Shown: positions 1 through 6,204 of the stretch, one piece after another
Layout of the letters: each line of letters starts with the position of its first letter
Numbering within the stretch: position 1 is the stretch's first letter
Assembly: GCA_031275535.1 (NCBI GenBank)
Contig: JAISOR010000148.1
Coordinates: 1-6,680 of the forward strand
Length of the DNA: 6,680 nucleotides
Source: Treponema sp.
GTDB taxonomy: Bacteria; Spirochaetota; Spirochaetia; Treponematales; Breznakiellaceae
Reading direction: 5' to 3'
Notes under the pieces: model-generated
The model's database searches: none
Seen by the model: only the letters and a program-made list of their open reading frames with translations
Told to the model about the DNA's origin: nothing
Position numbers and translations under genes: made by a program

Positions 1-126
1 CCGGAGTTGAGGCCGCCGGGGCCGGGGTCGAGGCCGCCGGGGCCGGAGTTGAGGCCGCCGGAGCCGGGGTCGAGGCCGCCGGGGCCGGGGTCGAGGCCGT
101 CGGGGCTGGGGTCGAGGCCGCCGGAG
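1..126. repeat. 21-bp in-frame tandem repeat, six copies visible
   Basis: Six consecutive 21-base units begin at 1, 22, 43, 64, 85 and 106, with a degenerate continuation to about 145. Two unit types alternate irregularly: one with GGAGTTGAGG and one with GGGGTCGAGG. They differ mainly at synonymous or wobble bases. Read on the minus strand, every unit encodes a heptad close to A-S-T-P-A-P-A, and one copy has T instead of A. Because 21 is a multiple of three, copy gain or loss would change linker length without a frameshift. The array continues past base 1, so the total copy number is unknown. Confidence 0.93.
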
Positions 127-712
127 TTGAAGCCGGGGCCGGGGGCCGTGCCGCGCCGCCGGGAGCGCTCCCCGCGGTTTGACTTCCCAGGGGGACGCTC
201 AGATACCGGAATTCCGCCCCGAGCCGGTTTAGGCGGGAAGATGTACCGGCGATAAGATCCTGCAGGGAGCCCCCGCCGGAAGCAGAGCCTGGCCGGGGAC
301 TGTGGTCTCCGTCGGAAATTAAAAACACCTTTTTCTGCCGCGAGGAGGGCAGGGAGGAGACATACTGCTCCCCATAGCTTAGGGCCGTAGAAATATCGGA
401 ATAGGGGTCCAGGGGGTACATTAAGAGTATGCGGCCGATGATGGTCTCCACATCCCCAACCCCCTCTATACGGCGGGAGATCTCCATCCTGGGGACGGTG
501 GAGAACGAAATAAGGTGAAAGGTATCCCCAATGCGCAGAAATTCCCGGAGAAAGGGCCCGATCATATAATTGCTTACCTCTTCATAGGAGCCGCTCATGC
601 TGGATGAGGTATCCAGAAGCACCACCAGATCGATGGGTCCCCTATCCTGCCCCGGAACAAGGGACAGGGCCCACAAAAAATACAATAAGACAATCAACGA
701 TCTTTTTTTCAT
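1..712 (-). CDS. Secreted von Willebrand factor A domain protein, C-terminus cut by window edge
   Basis: I translated this by hand: 237 codons from an ATG at 712-710, open to base 2 with no stop, so the 3' end lies outside the window. Residues 1-22 look like a Sec signal peptide (MKKR, then a hydrophobic run, then VPGQD), with no lipobox cysteine, so the product should be periplasmic or exported. Residues 27-175 form a VWA domain. The metal-site motif DTSSS is at 34-38, a likely MIDAS threonine lies in DISTAL (106-111), and ISDGD (132-136) follows a hydrophobic strand. VWA domains generally bind protein partners through a divalent metal. From about residue 185 the chain is low-complexity Pro/Ala/Ser/Thr, with heptads near ASTPAPA. 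The gene starts 19 bases after greA, with an AGG (718-720) five bases before the ATG, and is probably the third gene of that operon. What follows the repeats is unknown. The VWA call is firm; the biological role is not known. Confidence 0.85.
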   Translation of the reverse strand, partial: MKKRSLIVLLYFLWALSLVPGQDRGPIDLVVLLDTSSSMSGSYEEVSNYMIGPFLREFLRIGDTFHLISFSTVPRMEISRRIEGVGDVETIIGRILLMYPLDPYSDISTALSYGEQYVSSLPSSRQKKVFLISDGDHSPRPGSASGGGSLQDLIAGTSSRLNRLGAEFRYLSVPLGSQTAGSAPGGAARPPAPASTPAASTPAPTASTPAPAASTPAPAASTPAPAASTPAPAASTP

Positions 713-731
713 AAATACCTGCTTTACCGTA

Positions 732-3419
732 TCATAAAGAAACCGCCGAAATTTCCTTTACCGTATACGATATTTTTTCGTCGTTTATGGAAAAATTAAA
801 TTTTTCCCCCACTTTCTTATTTAAGATTGCGCCCCCAAAGGGCGAAAGATAAGAAATGATCTTATGCTCAGGATCCGATTCCCAGGGGCCCAGGATGGTA
901 TATTCCTCTTTTTTCCCGTCGGAATCGTTTGTCAGCGTAACTTTGGTCCCAAAGGATACCCGGCCTGTATTAACCGTATGGGGATCAAACAACTGGGCCC
1001 GCTCAATTTCATCCTTCAGTTTTGCCACCGTAGAATTAAGAATCTCCTGTTTTTCCTTGGCCGCCTTATATTCCGCGTTTTCCCGCAGGTCCCCCAGGGA
1101 GAGGGCAAAGGCGATTTCCTTGGAATTCGCCGGTACTTCCACATCCATAATATGGGCCAGTTGGCGCTGCTTTTCCTCATACATGGCTGCGGTAACCATC
1201 AAACCCCGGGTAATAACCGATTTTTCCGCGTCCCCAAAGAATTTGAAGTTCGGATGTTTATCCAGAATACGGCTCCTGAGCTTCAGCTTATCCGCGGGAT
1301 CCAAATCTTTTACATCCTCTATCAAGGTATGGATCCTGATAATCGTATCCGGATCGGCCTCGTCAATATAGGACTCTAAAACGCCCTCTTTAAACAGTAT
1401 AGTATAAATTTGCTTATTGATCTTCCGGTTTTCCGATGTTTCCCGGTGGTTTTCTATTTCCCGGTAGGTGATGTTCAGGATATGTATCAGGGTGATAAGC
1501 TCCCTTTCCAGGGAGAGCCCGGTCTTGCCGAACCAGGGCTCATTTTTCAGGTTTTTAAATATCCATACCACCGCTTCCCGGTAATCCCGGTAGTTTTCAA
1601 AACAATGCTGGGTCATGGAGACCAGTTTCTGCTCATAGCCCTCCTTGGAAAGGTTCACAATGATGGAATTCAGCAGGGCATAGGGGAAGAGCTTTACATA
1701 TATATCGGGCCAGGAGGGGATAAAAAGTTTGATATGATAGAGGAATTCTTCCCGTAACTTGGCGTCTTTTAAGTTTAAAAACAGGGCCGGTACGTCTTCA
1801 ATTCCCTCGAAAATTTCGATGAAATTCAACTGAAGCCCCGTTCCCAAATGGGGATACTGGCCGGCCAGATCCTTTACCAGCAGGTAGGAGGCCACCACCT
1901 GTTCATTCACCTGGCTGTAAGACCGGAGGTACCCCGAAAAATAGGCAAACATTTCGGTAAAATATTCAGAATCCAGTTCCAGGTCCTTCTGGGCCACATA
2001 ATTCCGGATGGTCAGGACCCGGTCGAAGAAGTTCCGTTCCGCCCTAAACTCGTTAAAGAGCTTTTCCTCGATGCTGATGGGCCGGTCCCGGACCGTATAC
2101 AGGTCGATGTTTTCCGGGCTTACCCCAAAGGAGGGGTCCGATCTAAGGATCTCCCGGGCCTTGGTGCTCCAGGTGGTCCATTCACTGAGGGAGAGGATCG
2201 AAGGCGTCAGTTCCGCCTTGATCCGCTTAATATCGCAGGAGTTGTTAAAGCTCTTTATCACCGTCTTTAGGGCCCATACGGGCTCGTTTTTTATCCGTTC
2301 ATGGAGTTTTTCTTTCTTTTGGGTGGCCTTTAAAACCCAGATATGGTTCTTTGATATGGTTTGAAGGGCATTCACCGCCATTTTAAGGGACATGGCATGG
2401 TCCCGTTTTTTGGCGAAATCTATGCTTATCTCGTCTCCCTGTACGGAGGCAATGCGCCCGATGCCCCAGGTCCGGTGGTACACAAAATTGCCCTTATCAA
2501 AGGCGATGTGCTTTTCAAAATCCTGGATGGCCTCGTGGACATTGCGCCAGTTCTGGGAAAGATTTGATATGCGGATATACTCTTCCAGTTGGCTATGGCC
2601 GGCGTATTTTTCTCGGAAGCACTCGGTAATTTCTTTCCGGGCCAGGGAATCCCGTTCATCATACTGCAGGATAATTTTAAGGATATTGATGGCGGTGTTG
2701 ATATCCTTCCGCTGTTTACAGGAAGCGTATATATCCTGGAGGAGCAGCACCGCCTTGTCCTCGCTGATGTTTTTGGCGATCTTCTTTTGCACATGGAGGA
2801 AAAAGTCTATATCTTCCTGACAGTACTCTATGAGCTTTGCCCATATCTCCCTGACATTGGCAAAGAGCTGTTTGTTAATATAGCGATGCAGGGCCTTTTT
2901 ATAGTAGTCCACCGCCGTTTCAAGGTCGGCGTTTTTTTCATACTGTTCCGCCAGGGCCTTGGCAAGGTCCGCCTCTTCATAATCGACCTTGACCAGCCGT
3001 TCCCATATTCCGTAAACGGCCTCTTCGTTATTTTCGTTCTTATAACATTCCGCCAGGGTACGAAGGGCAAATTTCGATTCCCCGTAGTCCAGGATCCGCT
3101 CGCAAAGATACCTGACAATACTCCATTTGTGGTTATCCACAAAAATAGTAACCAGGTTAATCAGGGCGGAATCGTCGATTAGCTGCCGGGAAAGAGCGAT
3201 CATCCCCGAAAAATAGAGGGCTATGATGCTGTTTTTGGTATGAACCAGGTGTTCATCGCAGAGCTTCTTTAATTCCTCGTATCCCCGGTCATCCCGGGCC
3301 TCTTTTAAGAGAATATCCAACTCCTTAAACTGGTTGGTAGAATAATTACTGAGGGTGGCTCTGGTCCACTTTTCCTCATTCAGCATTTCCTGTACATTCT
3401 TAAGGAGAGCTTCAGACAT
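732..3419 (-). CDS. greA: Spirochaete-type long transcription elongation factor GreA with N-terminal TPR-like half
   Basis: GreA enters the RNA polymerase secondary channel and stimulates cleavage of the RNA 3' end in backtracked complexes. The C-terminal ~160 residues are a complete GreA. The coiled coil spans about 738-812, and its tip GDLRENAEY (776-784) carries the two acidic catalytic residues, D777 and E780. The FKBP-like C-terminal domain (about 818-892) has GRVSFGTKVTL and SPFGGAILNKKVGE. Standard GreA is about 158 residues, so about 730 residues are added in front. Of these, 1-300 are helical and TPR-like (for example NEEAVYGIWERLVK at 131-144 and ADLETAVDYYKKALHRY at 164-180). Residues 307-352 are a small Tudor-like segment (GNFVYHRTWGIGRI), and 355-730 are further helices. 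There is no signal peptide, so it acts in the cytoplasm. AGGAG at 3427-3431, seven bases before the ATG, fixes the start. Long GreA is known in Borrelia and Treponema; the role of the extra half is not established here. Confidence 0.95.
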   Translation of the reverse strand: MSEALLKNVQEMLNEEKWTRATLSNYSTNQFKELDILLKEARDDRGYEELKKLCDEHLVHTKNSIIALYFSGMIALSRQLIDDSALINLVTIFVDNHKWSIVRYLCERILDYGESKFALRTLAECYKNENNEEAVYGIWERLVKVDYEEADLAKALAEQYEKNADLETAVDYYKKALHRYINKQLFANVREIWAKLIEYCQEDIDFFLHVQKKIAKNISEDKAVLLLQDIYASCKQRKDINTAINILKIILQYDERDSLARKEITECFREKYAGHSQLEEYIRISNLSQNWRNVHEAIQDFEKHIAFDKGNFVYHRTWGIGRIASVQGDEISIDFAKKRDHAMSLKMAVNALQTISKNHIWVLKATQKKEKLHERIKNEPVWALKTVIKSFNNSCDIKRIKAELTPSILSLSEWTTWSTKAREILRSDPSFGVSPENIDLYTVRDRPISIEEKLFNEFRAERNFFDRVLTIRNYVAQKDLELDSEYFTEMFAYFSGYLRSYSQVNEQVVASYLLVKDLAGQYPHLGTGLQLNFIEIFEGIEDVPALFLNLKDAKLREEFLYHIKLFIPSWPDIYVKLFPYALLNSIIVNLSKEGYEQKLVSMTQHCFENYRDYREAVVWIFKNLKNEPWFGKTGLSLERELITLIHILNITYREIENHRETSENRKINKQIYTILFKEGVLESYIDEADPDTIIRIHTLIEDVKDLDPADKLKLRSRILDKHPNFKFFGDAEKSVITRGLMVTAAMYEEKQRQLAHIMDVEVPANSKEIAFALSLGDLRENAEYKAAKEKQEILNSTVAKLKDEIERAQLFDPHTVNTGRVSFGTKVTLTNDSDGKKEEYTILGPWESDPEHKIISYLSPFGGAILNKKVGEKFNFSINDEKISYTVKEISAVSL

Positions 3420-3426
3420 CTCGTAA

Positions 3427-3433
3427 CTCCTTT
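3427..3433 (-). promoter_or_regulatory. Ribosome binding site of greA
   Basis: On the minus strand this reads AAAGGAG, with seven bases between the AGGAG core and the greA ATG. It directly follows, and by its upstream A-run touches, the TAA stop of the preceding TPR gene. Ribosomes finishing that gene could therefore restart at greA. It is the strongest Shine-Dalgarno sequence of the minus-strand cluster. Confidence 0.8.
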
Positions 3434-4384
3434 TTAACCCATATACCGTTCATATATGGTTGCATCAATAATTTTTATTTTTAACATGGTTTCTTCGATC
3501 AATGAGGGATCCTCCCGGACATTCTCATAATGATCGATTAGCCAGAAATACCGGTTGATGAGCCTGGGTATGAGGAGGGCAAGATTATCCGGCCGGCCCC
3601 GGATTTCATTTTCCAGGGAAAAGATAGACTGTTTCAACCTTCCCAATTCAACCTGTTTTAGTTCCCGTTTGACCGAAAACACCCCGTAAAGGCACCCATA
3701 AATAGGTATCCATTCCAAAAGCTCCGGGCCCGTAAAACCCAGGCCCCTTACCCGGTCCGCCAGGCGTATGATCAGCTCCGACTCCATGGAGTTAAGGTCC
3801 ACCCCCTGGGGGTCCATAAAAAAGGCCTCCCGGAACAGGGCCTTGGCGGACCGGTTTTCCCCCAAGAGGGCGTTCACGTCCGCCAGCTCGGAAAGGGTCT
3901 CCCCGTCCTCCCGCTTGAAGCGCCCGGCCTGTTCCAGGTACTTCAAAGCCTGTTCGTAGCTGCCCACCCCCTTGTAACAGCGCCCGACCAGGAGCAGTAA
4001 ATCCGGATCATGCTGATTTACCCCCTCTCCCAGGATGTCGTCAAAGGACTGCAGGGCGGTGGAAAAAACAAAACGCCGTATCGCGTACTGGCATGGATCG
4101 TGCATAGGATTCCCTCCGTCCCCAATACGATCCAAAAAACTATAAAAAGACTTCCATTGGGAAAGAATAAACCCTCCCTTATCATAGGGATCATGGAAAT
4201 CCTCAAGCCGTTTGATCCGTTCCAGCCACCAGTTAAGACATTTTAAGGCGTAGACCACTTCCGGATGCTCATAATCTATTTTAAGGGCTTCCTCCAGTGC
4301 CAAAAGGGCCGAAGCTGTATCAGAGGTTTTCAGGTTGTCATAGGCCTTCTGAAGGAGCCCCTGTACCGATGTCTCCGCGTTCAT
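3434..4384 (-). CDS. Cytoplasmic TPR protein, first gene of the greA cluster
   Basis: This 316-residue protein has no signal peptide or membrane segment. TPR-like helix pairs are visible at about 7-40 (QKAYDNLKT, then SALLALEEALKIDYEHP), 128-158 (LLLVGRCYKGVGSYEQALKYLEQAG) and 161-192 (LSELADVNALLGENRSAKALFREAFFMDP). Residues 50-120 are aromatic-rich and less regular. Residues 220-316 are helical and do not match a family I recognise. TPRs usually bind other proteins. The gene ends 14 bases before greA, whose own front half is also TPR-like, so an interaction or shared scaffold is plausible but inferred. The ATG is the first possible ATG after an in-frame TAG eight codons upstream. It has no good Shine-Dalgarno: a GAGGT lies 23 bases away, too far to be normal. 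The TPR call is good; the specific function is unknown. Confidence 0.85.
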   Translation of the reverse strand: MNAETSVQGLLQKAYDNLKTSDTASALLALEEALKIDYEHPEVVYALKCLNWWLERIKRLEDFHDPYDKGGFILSQWKSFYSFLDRIGDGGNPMHDPCQYAIRRFVFSTALQSFDDILGEGVNQHDPDLLLLVGRCYKGVGSYEQALKYLEQAGRFKREDGETLSELADVNALLGENRSAKALFREAFFMDPQGVDLNSMESELIIRLADRVRGLGFTGPELLEWIPIYGCLYGVFSVKRELKQVELGRLKQSIFSLENEIRGRPDNLALLIPRLINRYFWLIDHYENVREDPSLIEETMLKIKIIDATIYERYMG

Positions 4385-4428
4385 GGCTTGAATTTTAACG
4401 GCGTTCTACCTCAAAATATATCTTTTGT

Positions 4429-4456
4429 ATTATATCATTTTTACGGTTCTTTACAA
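4429..4456 (-). promoter_or_regulatory. Predicted sigma70-type promoter for the TPR-greA-VWA cluster
   Basis: Reading leftwards, a -35-like TTGTAA (4456-4451; four of six consensus bases) is followed after 16 bases by a perfect -10 TATAAT (4434-4429). Transcription would start near 4422, giving a leader of about 38 bases before the ATG at 4384. The region is AT-rich compared with the surrounding genes. The -10 match is strong and the -35 is moderate. No terminator lies further down to separate the three genes. Confidence 0.6.
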
Positions 4457-4479
4457 GTGGGCTGCGGGGGTATTATGAT
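4450..4479 (+). promoter_or_regulatory. Predicted sigma70-type promoter for rpe, sharing its -35 with the opposite promoter
   Basis: TTTACA (4450-4455; five of six) is followed by TATGAT (4474-4479; five of six) with an 18-base spacer. An alternative -10, TATTAT (4471-4476), would give a 15-base spacer. The expected start point, about seven bases after TATGAT, coincides with the rpe ATG at 4486. The -35 box overlaps five of six bases with the minus-strand -35, so the two promoters may compete for polymerase. This is a prediction from hexamer matches only. Confidence 0.5.
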
Positions 4480-4485
4480 AAAGGC

Positions 4486-5136
4486 ATGCGGAAACCTATT
4501 ATCGCACCTTCAGTGCTTTCAGCGGATTTTTCCAATATGGCCGCCGGGGTTGCGGAAATCGATGCTTCCGGCGCCGAGTGGGTTCATCTTGATGTGATGG
4601 ACAGCGTCTTTGTTCCCGGTCTTACCTTTGGCCCCAAGCTGGTGGCGGATCTGCGGCCCCATTCGGGGGCGATCTTCGATGTTCACCTGATGGTACAGAA
4701 CCCCCTCAATCTGATCGGGGATTTTGCCCGGTCCGGGGCGGATTATATCACCTTTCATACGGAAGCGGCGGTCCATGCCCACCGCATTCTCCAGGCTATT
4801 CACGGGCTGGGGAAAAAAGCCGGCGTCAGCATCGTGCCCTCCACCCCGGTATGCCTTATTGAGGAGCTGCTCCCCTTTACCGATCTGGTGCTGGTCATGA
4901 CCGTGAACCCCGGTTACGGCGGGCAGCCCATTATCCCGGAGTGTTTTGAAAAGGTCCGGACCCTGGCCCGGCTCAGGGGGCAGGGGAGGGGGGACTTCCT
5001 CATTTCCGTGGACGGAGGGATCAATGGATCCACCGCCGCGGAGGCCCGGGAAGCGGGGGCGGATGTCCTGGTTACCGGGGCGGCCTTTTTTGGCGCCCCC
5101 GACAAGGCCGCGTTTGTGGAGTGCCTAAAGGGCTAA
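4486..5136 (+). CDS. rpe: Ribulose-phosphate 3-epimerase
   Basis: Rpe interconverts D-ribulose 5-phosphate and D-xylulose 5-phosphate in the cytosolic pentose phosphate pathway. The 216-residue product is full length for this TIM-barrel family. Family signatures are the opening IAPSVLSADF (6-15), HLDVMD (34-39), VHLMV (66-70), VMTVNPGYGGQ (137-147) and SVDGGING (174-181). The metal ligands and catalytic residues expected from the family are all present: H34, D36, H67 and D176. M38, M69 and M138 line the usual active-site positions. The loop after D36 reads MDSVFVPG, where most homologues have MDG-H/x-F/Y-VPN, so two normally conserved positions differ. The start is fixed by homology: six residues precede APS, as in E. 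coli. The only Shine-Dalgarno-like bases (AAAGG) end one base before the ATG, which is too close for normal use. It heads the plus-strand cluster. Confidence 0.95.
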   Translation: MRKPIIAPSVLSADFSNMAAGVAEIDASGAEWVHLDVMDSVFVPGLTFGPKLVADLRPHSGAIFDVHLMVQNPLNLIGDFARSGADYITFHTEAAVHAHRILQAIHGLGKKAGVSIVPSTPVCLIEELLPFTDLVLVMTVNPGYGGQPIIPECFEKVRTLARLRGQGRGDFLISVDGGINGSTAAEAREAGADVLVTGAAFFGAPDKAAFVECLKG

Positions 5137-5175
5137 TGGGGGCTAATAAAAGGGGGGCCTTATGCCGAAAATGAT

Positions 5176-5182
5176 AGAGGAG
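5176..5182 (+). promoter_or_regulatory. Ribosome binding site that decides the start of the downstream TPR gene
   Basis: AGAGGAG ends eight bases before the ATG at 5191, which is ideal spacing. A GTG at 5182 is in frame but overlaps the last base of this site, so it cannot be served by it. This favours ATG 5191, which also begins a normal MKKR signal peptide. Confidence 0.75.
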
Positions 5183-5190
5183 TGCTGTGG

Positions 5191-6204
5191 ATGAAAAAAA
5201 GACCCTCCTTTTTACTCTTCCTCTGGATGTTTTTCTCTGTTATAGGGCTTGATCGGGCGCTTCCCCAAACCCGGCCTTCCCGGCTTCAGTCCGGGATTGC
5301 CCTCTATGGCGAGGGTAAATGGCCCGAGGCGGTGATAGAGCTGCGGCGGGCCCAGGCGGAGGCGGCGAATACGGGCCAGCGGGCCGAGGCCTTATACTGG
5401 GTTTCCCTGGCGGAATTGGCCGCCGGTGAATATGAAGCCGCGGTGCGGGATATGGACGAACTGATCCGTATTGCCCCCGCGGGGCTGCGGATTGAGGAGA
5501 TCCCCTATCATAAAGGCCGGGCCCTGTACTACCTGGGCCGGTATGACGAGGCCATGGTGCTTCTAAAGGCCTATATGGATGCCCTGGACGCCCAGGGCTT
5601 TAACCCCGCAGGGGATAGTTCCCGAAAATCCGCGGCCCTCTATTGGATGGGGGAATGTCTTTACGCCCTGGGCCACCTCGATAAGGCCGGGGAAATGTTT
5701 ATCCTCATTGTGGAGCAGTACCCCCAGAGCGCCAAATACGAGGCCGCCTCCTATCGCATCGCCCTGATAAACCAGAAGAAGATCGAAACGGAGCTTTTAA
5801 ACATATTAAAGTGGAGCCACGAGGAATCCCTTAAAACGGTGGAAGAATACCAGCGCCGGGAACGCTCCTACGATCAGGCCATTATTGCCTATCAAAAACG
5901 GATCGCCGAAATGCTCAAGGACACCCGGCTGGCGGAACTGGAAAACGCCAACGCCGACTACCAAAGGCGGCTTGCCGAAGCGGAGGCCCGGATTGCGGCC
6001 CTCCAGTCAAGCCTTACGGCGGCGGAAAATACCATCATCGCCCTACGGACCAATAGGACGCCCCAGGCGCCGGTTCCGGCCAACCCTTCGGGGGCCGATG
6101 ATCAGACCCTGAGGATCCTCTCCCTCAAGGCTTCGGCCCTGGAAGTGAGAAATGAACTCATGAATCAGCTTAATGAACAGGGATCCGGGGAGGGGGCTGA
6201 ATGA
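5191..6204 (+). CDS. Secreted TPR plus coiled-coil protein
   Basis: From ATG 5191 the product is 337 residues. Residues 1-26 are a Sec signal peptide (MKKR, hydrophobic FLLFLWMFFSVIGL, then a likely cleavage region near ALPQ), with no lipobox cysteine. TPR-like units follow at about 31-60, 64-97 (ALYWVSLAELAAGEYEAAV), 103-135 (GRALYYLGRYDEAMVLLKAY) and 147-180 (ALYWMGECLYALGHLDKAGEMF). A charged heptad-like coiled coil fills about 212-287, a short Pro-rich break PQAPVPANP covers 290-298, and another helix ends the chain. The parts resemble the periplasmic CpoB/YbgF protein, but CpoB has its coiled coil first and TPRs last, so I do not give it that name. The gene starts 54 bases after rpe with no clear terminator between. 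Its stop overlaps the next start by ATGA, which points to coupled translation and a shared task with that secreted neighbour. The target is unknown. Confidence 0.85.
   Translation: MKKRPSFLLFLWMFFSVIGLDRALPQTRPSRLQSGIALYGEGKWPEAVIELRRAQAEAANTGQRAEALYWVSLAELAAGEYEAAVRDMDELIRIAPAGLRIEEIPYHKGRALYYLGRYDEAMVLLKAYMDALDAQGFNPAGDSSRKSAALYWMGECLYALGHLDKAGEMFILIVEQYPQSAKYEAASYRIALINQKKIETELLNILKWSHEESLKTVEEYQRRERSYDQAIIAYQKRIAEMLKDTRLAELENANADYQRRLAEAEARIAALQSSLTAAENTIIALRTNRTPQAPVPANPSGADDQTLRILSLKASALEVRNELMNQLNEQGSGEGAE
6189..6193 (+). promoter_or_regulatory. Ribosome binding site inside the end of the TPR/coiled-coil gene
   Basis: GGAGG sits inside a longer GGGGAGGGGG run (6187-6196), seven bases before the ATG at 6201. 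It lies within the last codons of the upstream gene, where it encodes the Gly-rich tail GSGEGAE. It supports reading 6201 as a true start and the downstream frame as a real gene. Confidence 0.75.

Noticed and set aside
1..126. CRISPR-like or intergenic satellite array
   Set aside because: The units are directly contiguous 21-mers without spacers and are in frame within a coding sequence.
7..255. 82-codon plus-strand frame rich in Arg, Pro and Gly
   Set aside because: It is the antisense reading of the 21-bp repeat. The minus strand gives a VWA protein with a signal peptide that explains the region.
856..1379. Two overlapping 171-codon plus-strand frames
   Set aside because: Both are antisense to the confidently assigned GreA domain and overlap each other. 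The protein text shows no domain pattern.
2589..3182. 197-codon open frame on the plus strand, opposite greA
   Set aside because: It lies wholly within the clearly coding greA on the other strand, has no recognisable family features, and fits a shadow frame of a GC-rich gene.
4946..5128. 60-codon plus-strand frame inside rpe
   Set aside because: It is in another frame of rpe, which carries all family motifs. There is no sign of a second product.
5148..5164. Possible terminator between rpe and the next gene (AAAAGGGGGGCCTTAT)
   Set aside because: The self-pairing is only a few bases, with no stable loop and no T-run after it.
5182..5184. GTG start nine bases upstream for the TPR/coiled-coil gene
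   Set aside because: It overlaps the Shine-Dalgarno AGAGGAG. ATG 5191 has ideal spacing and a standard MKKR signal-peptide opening.
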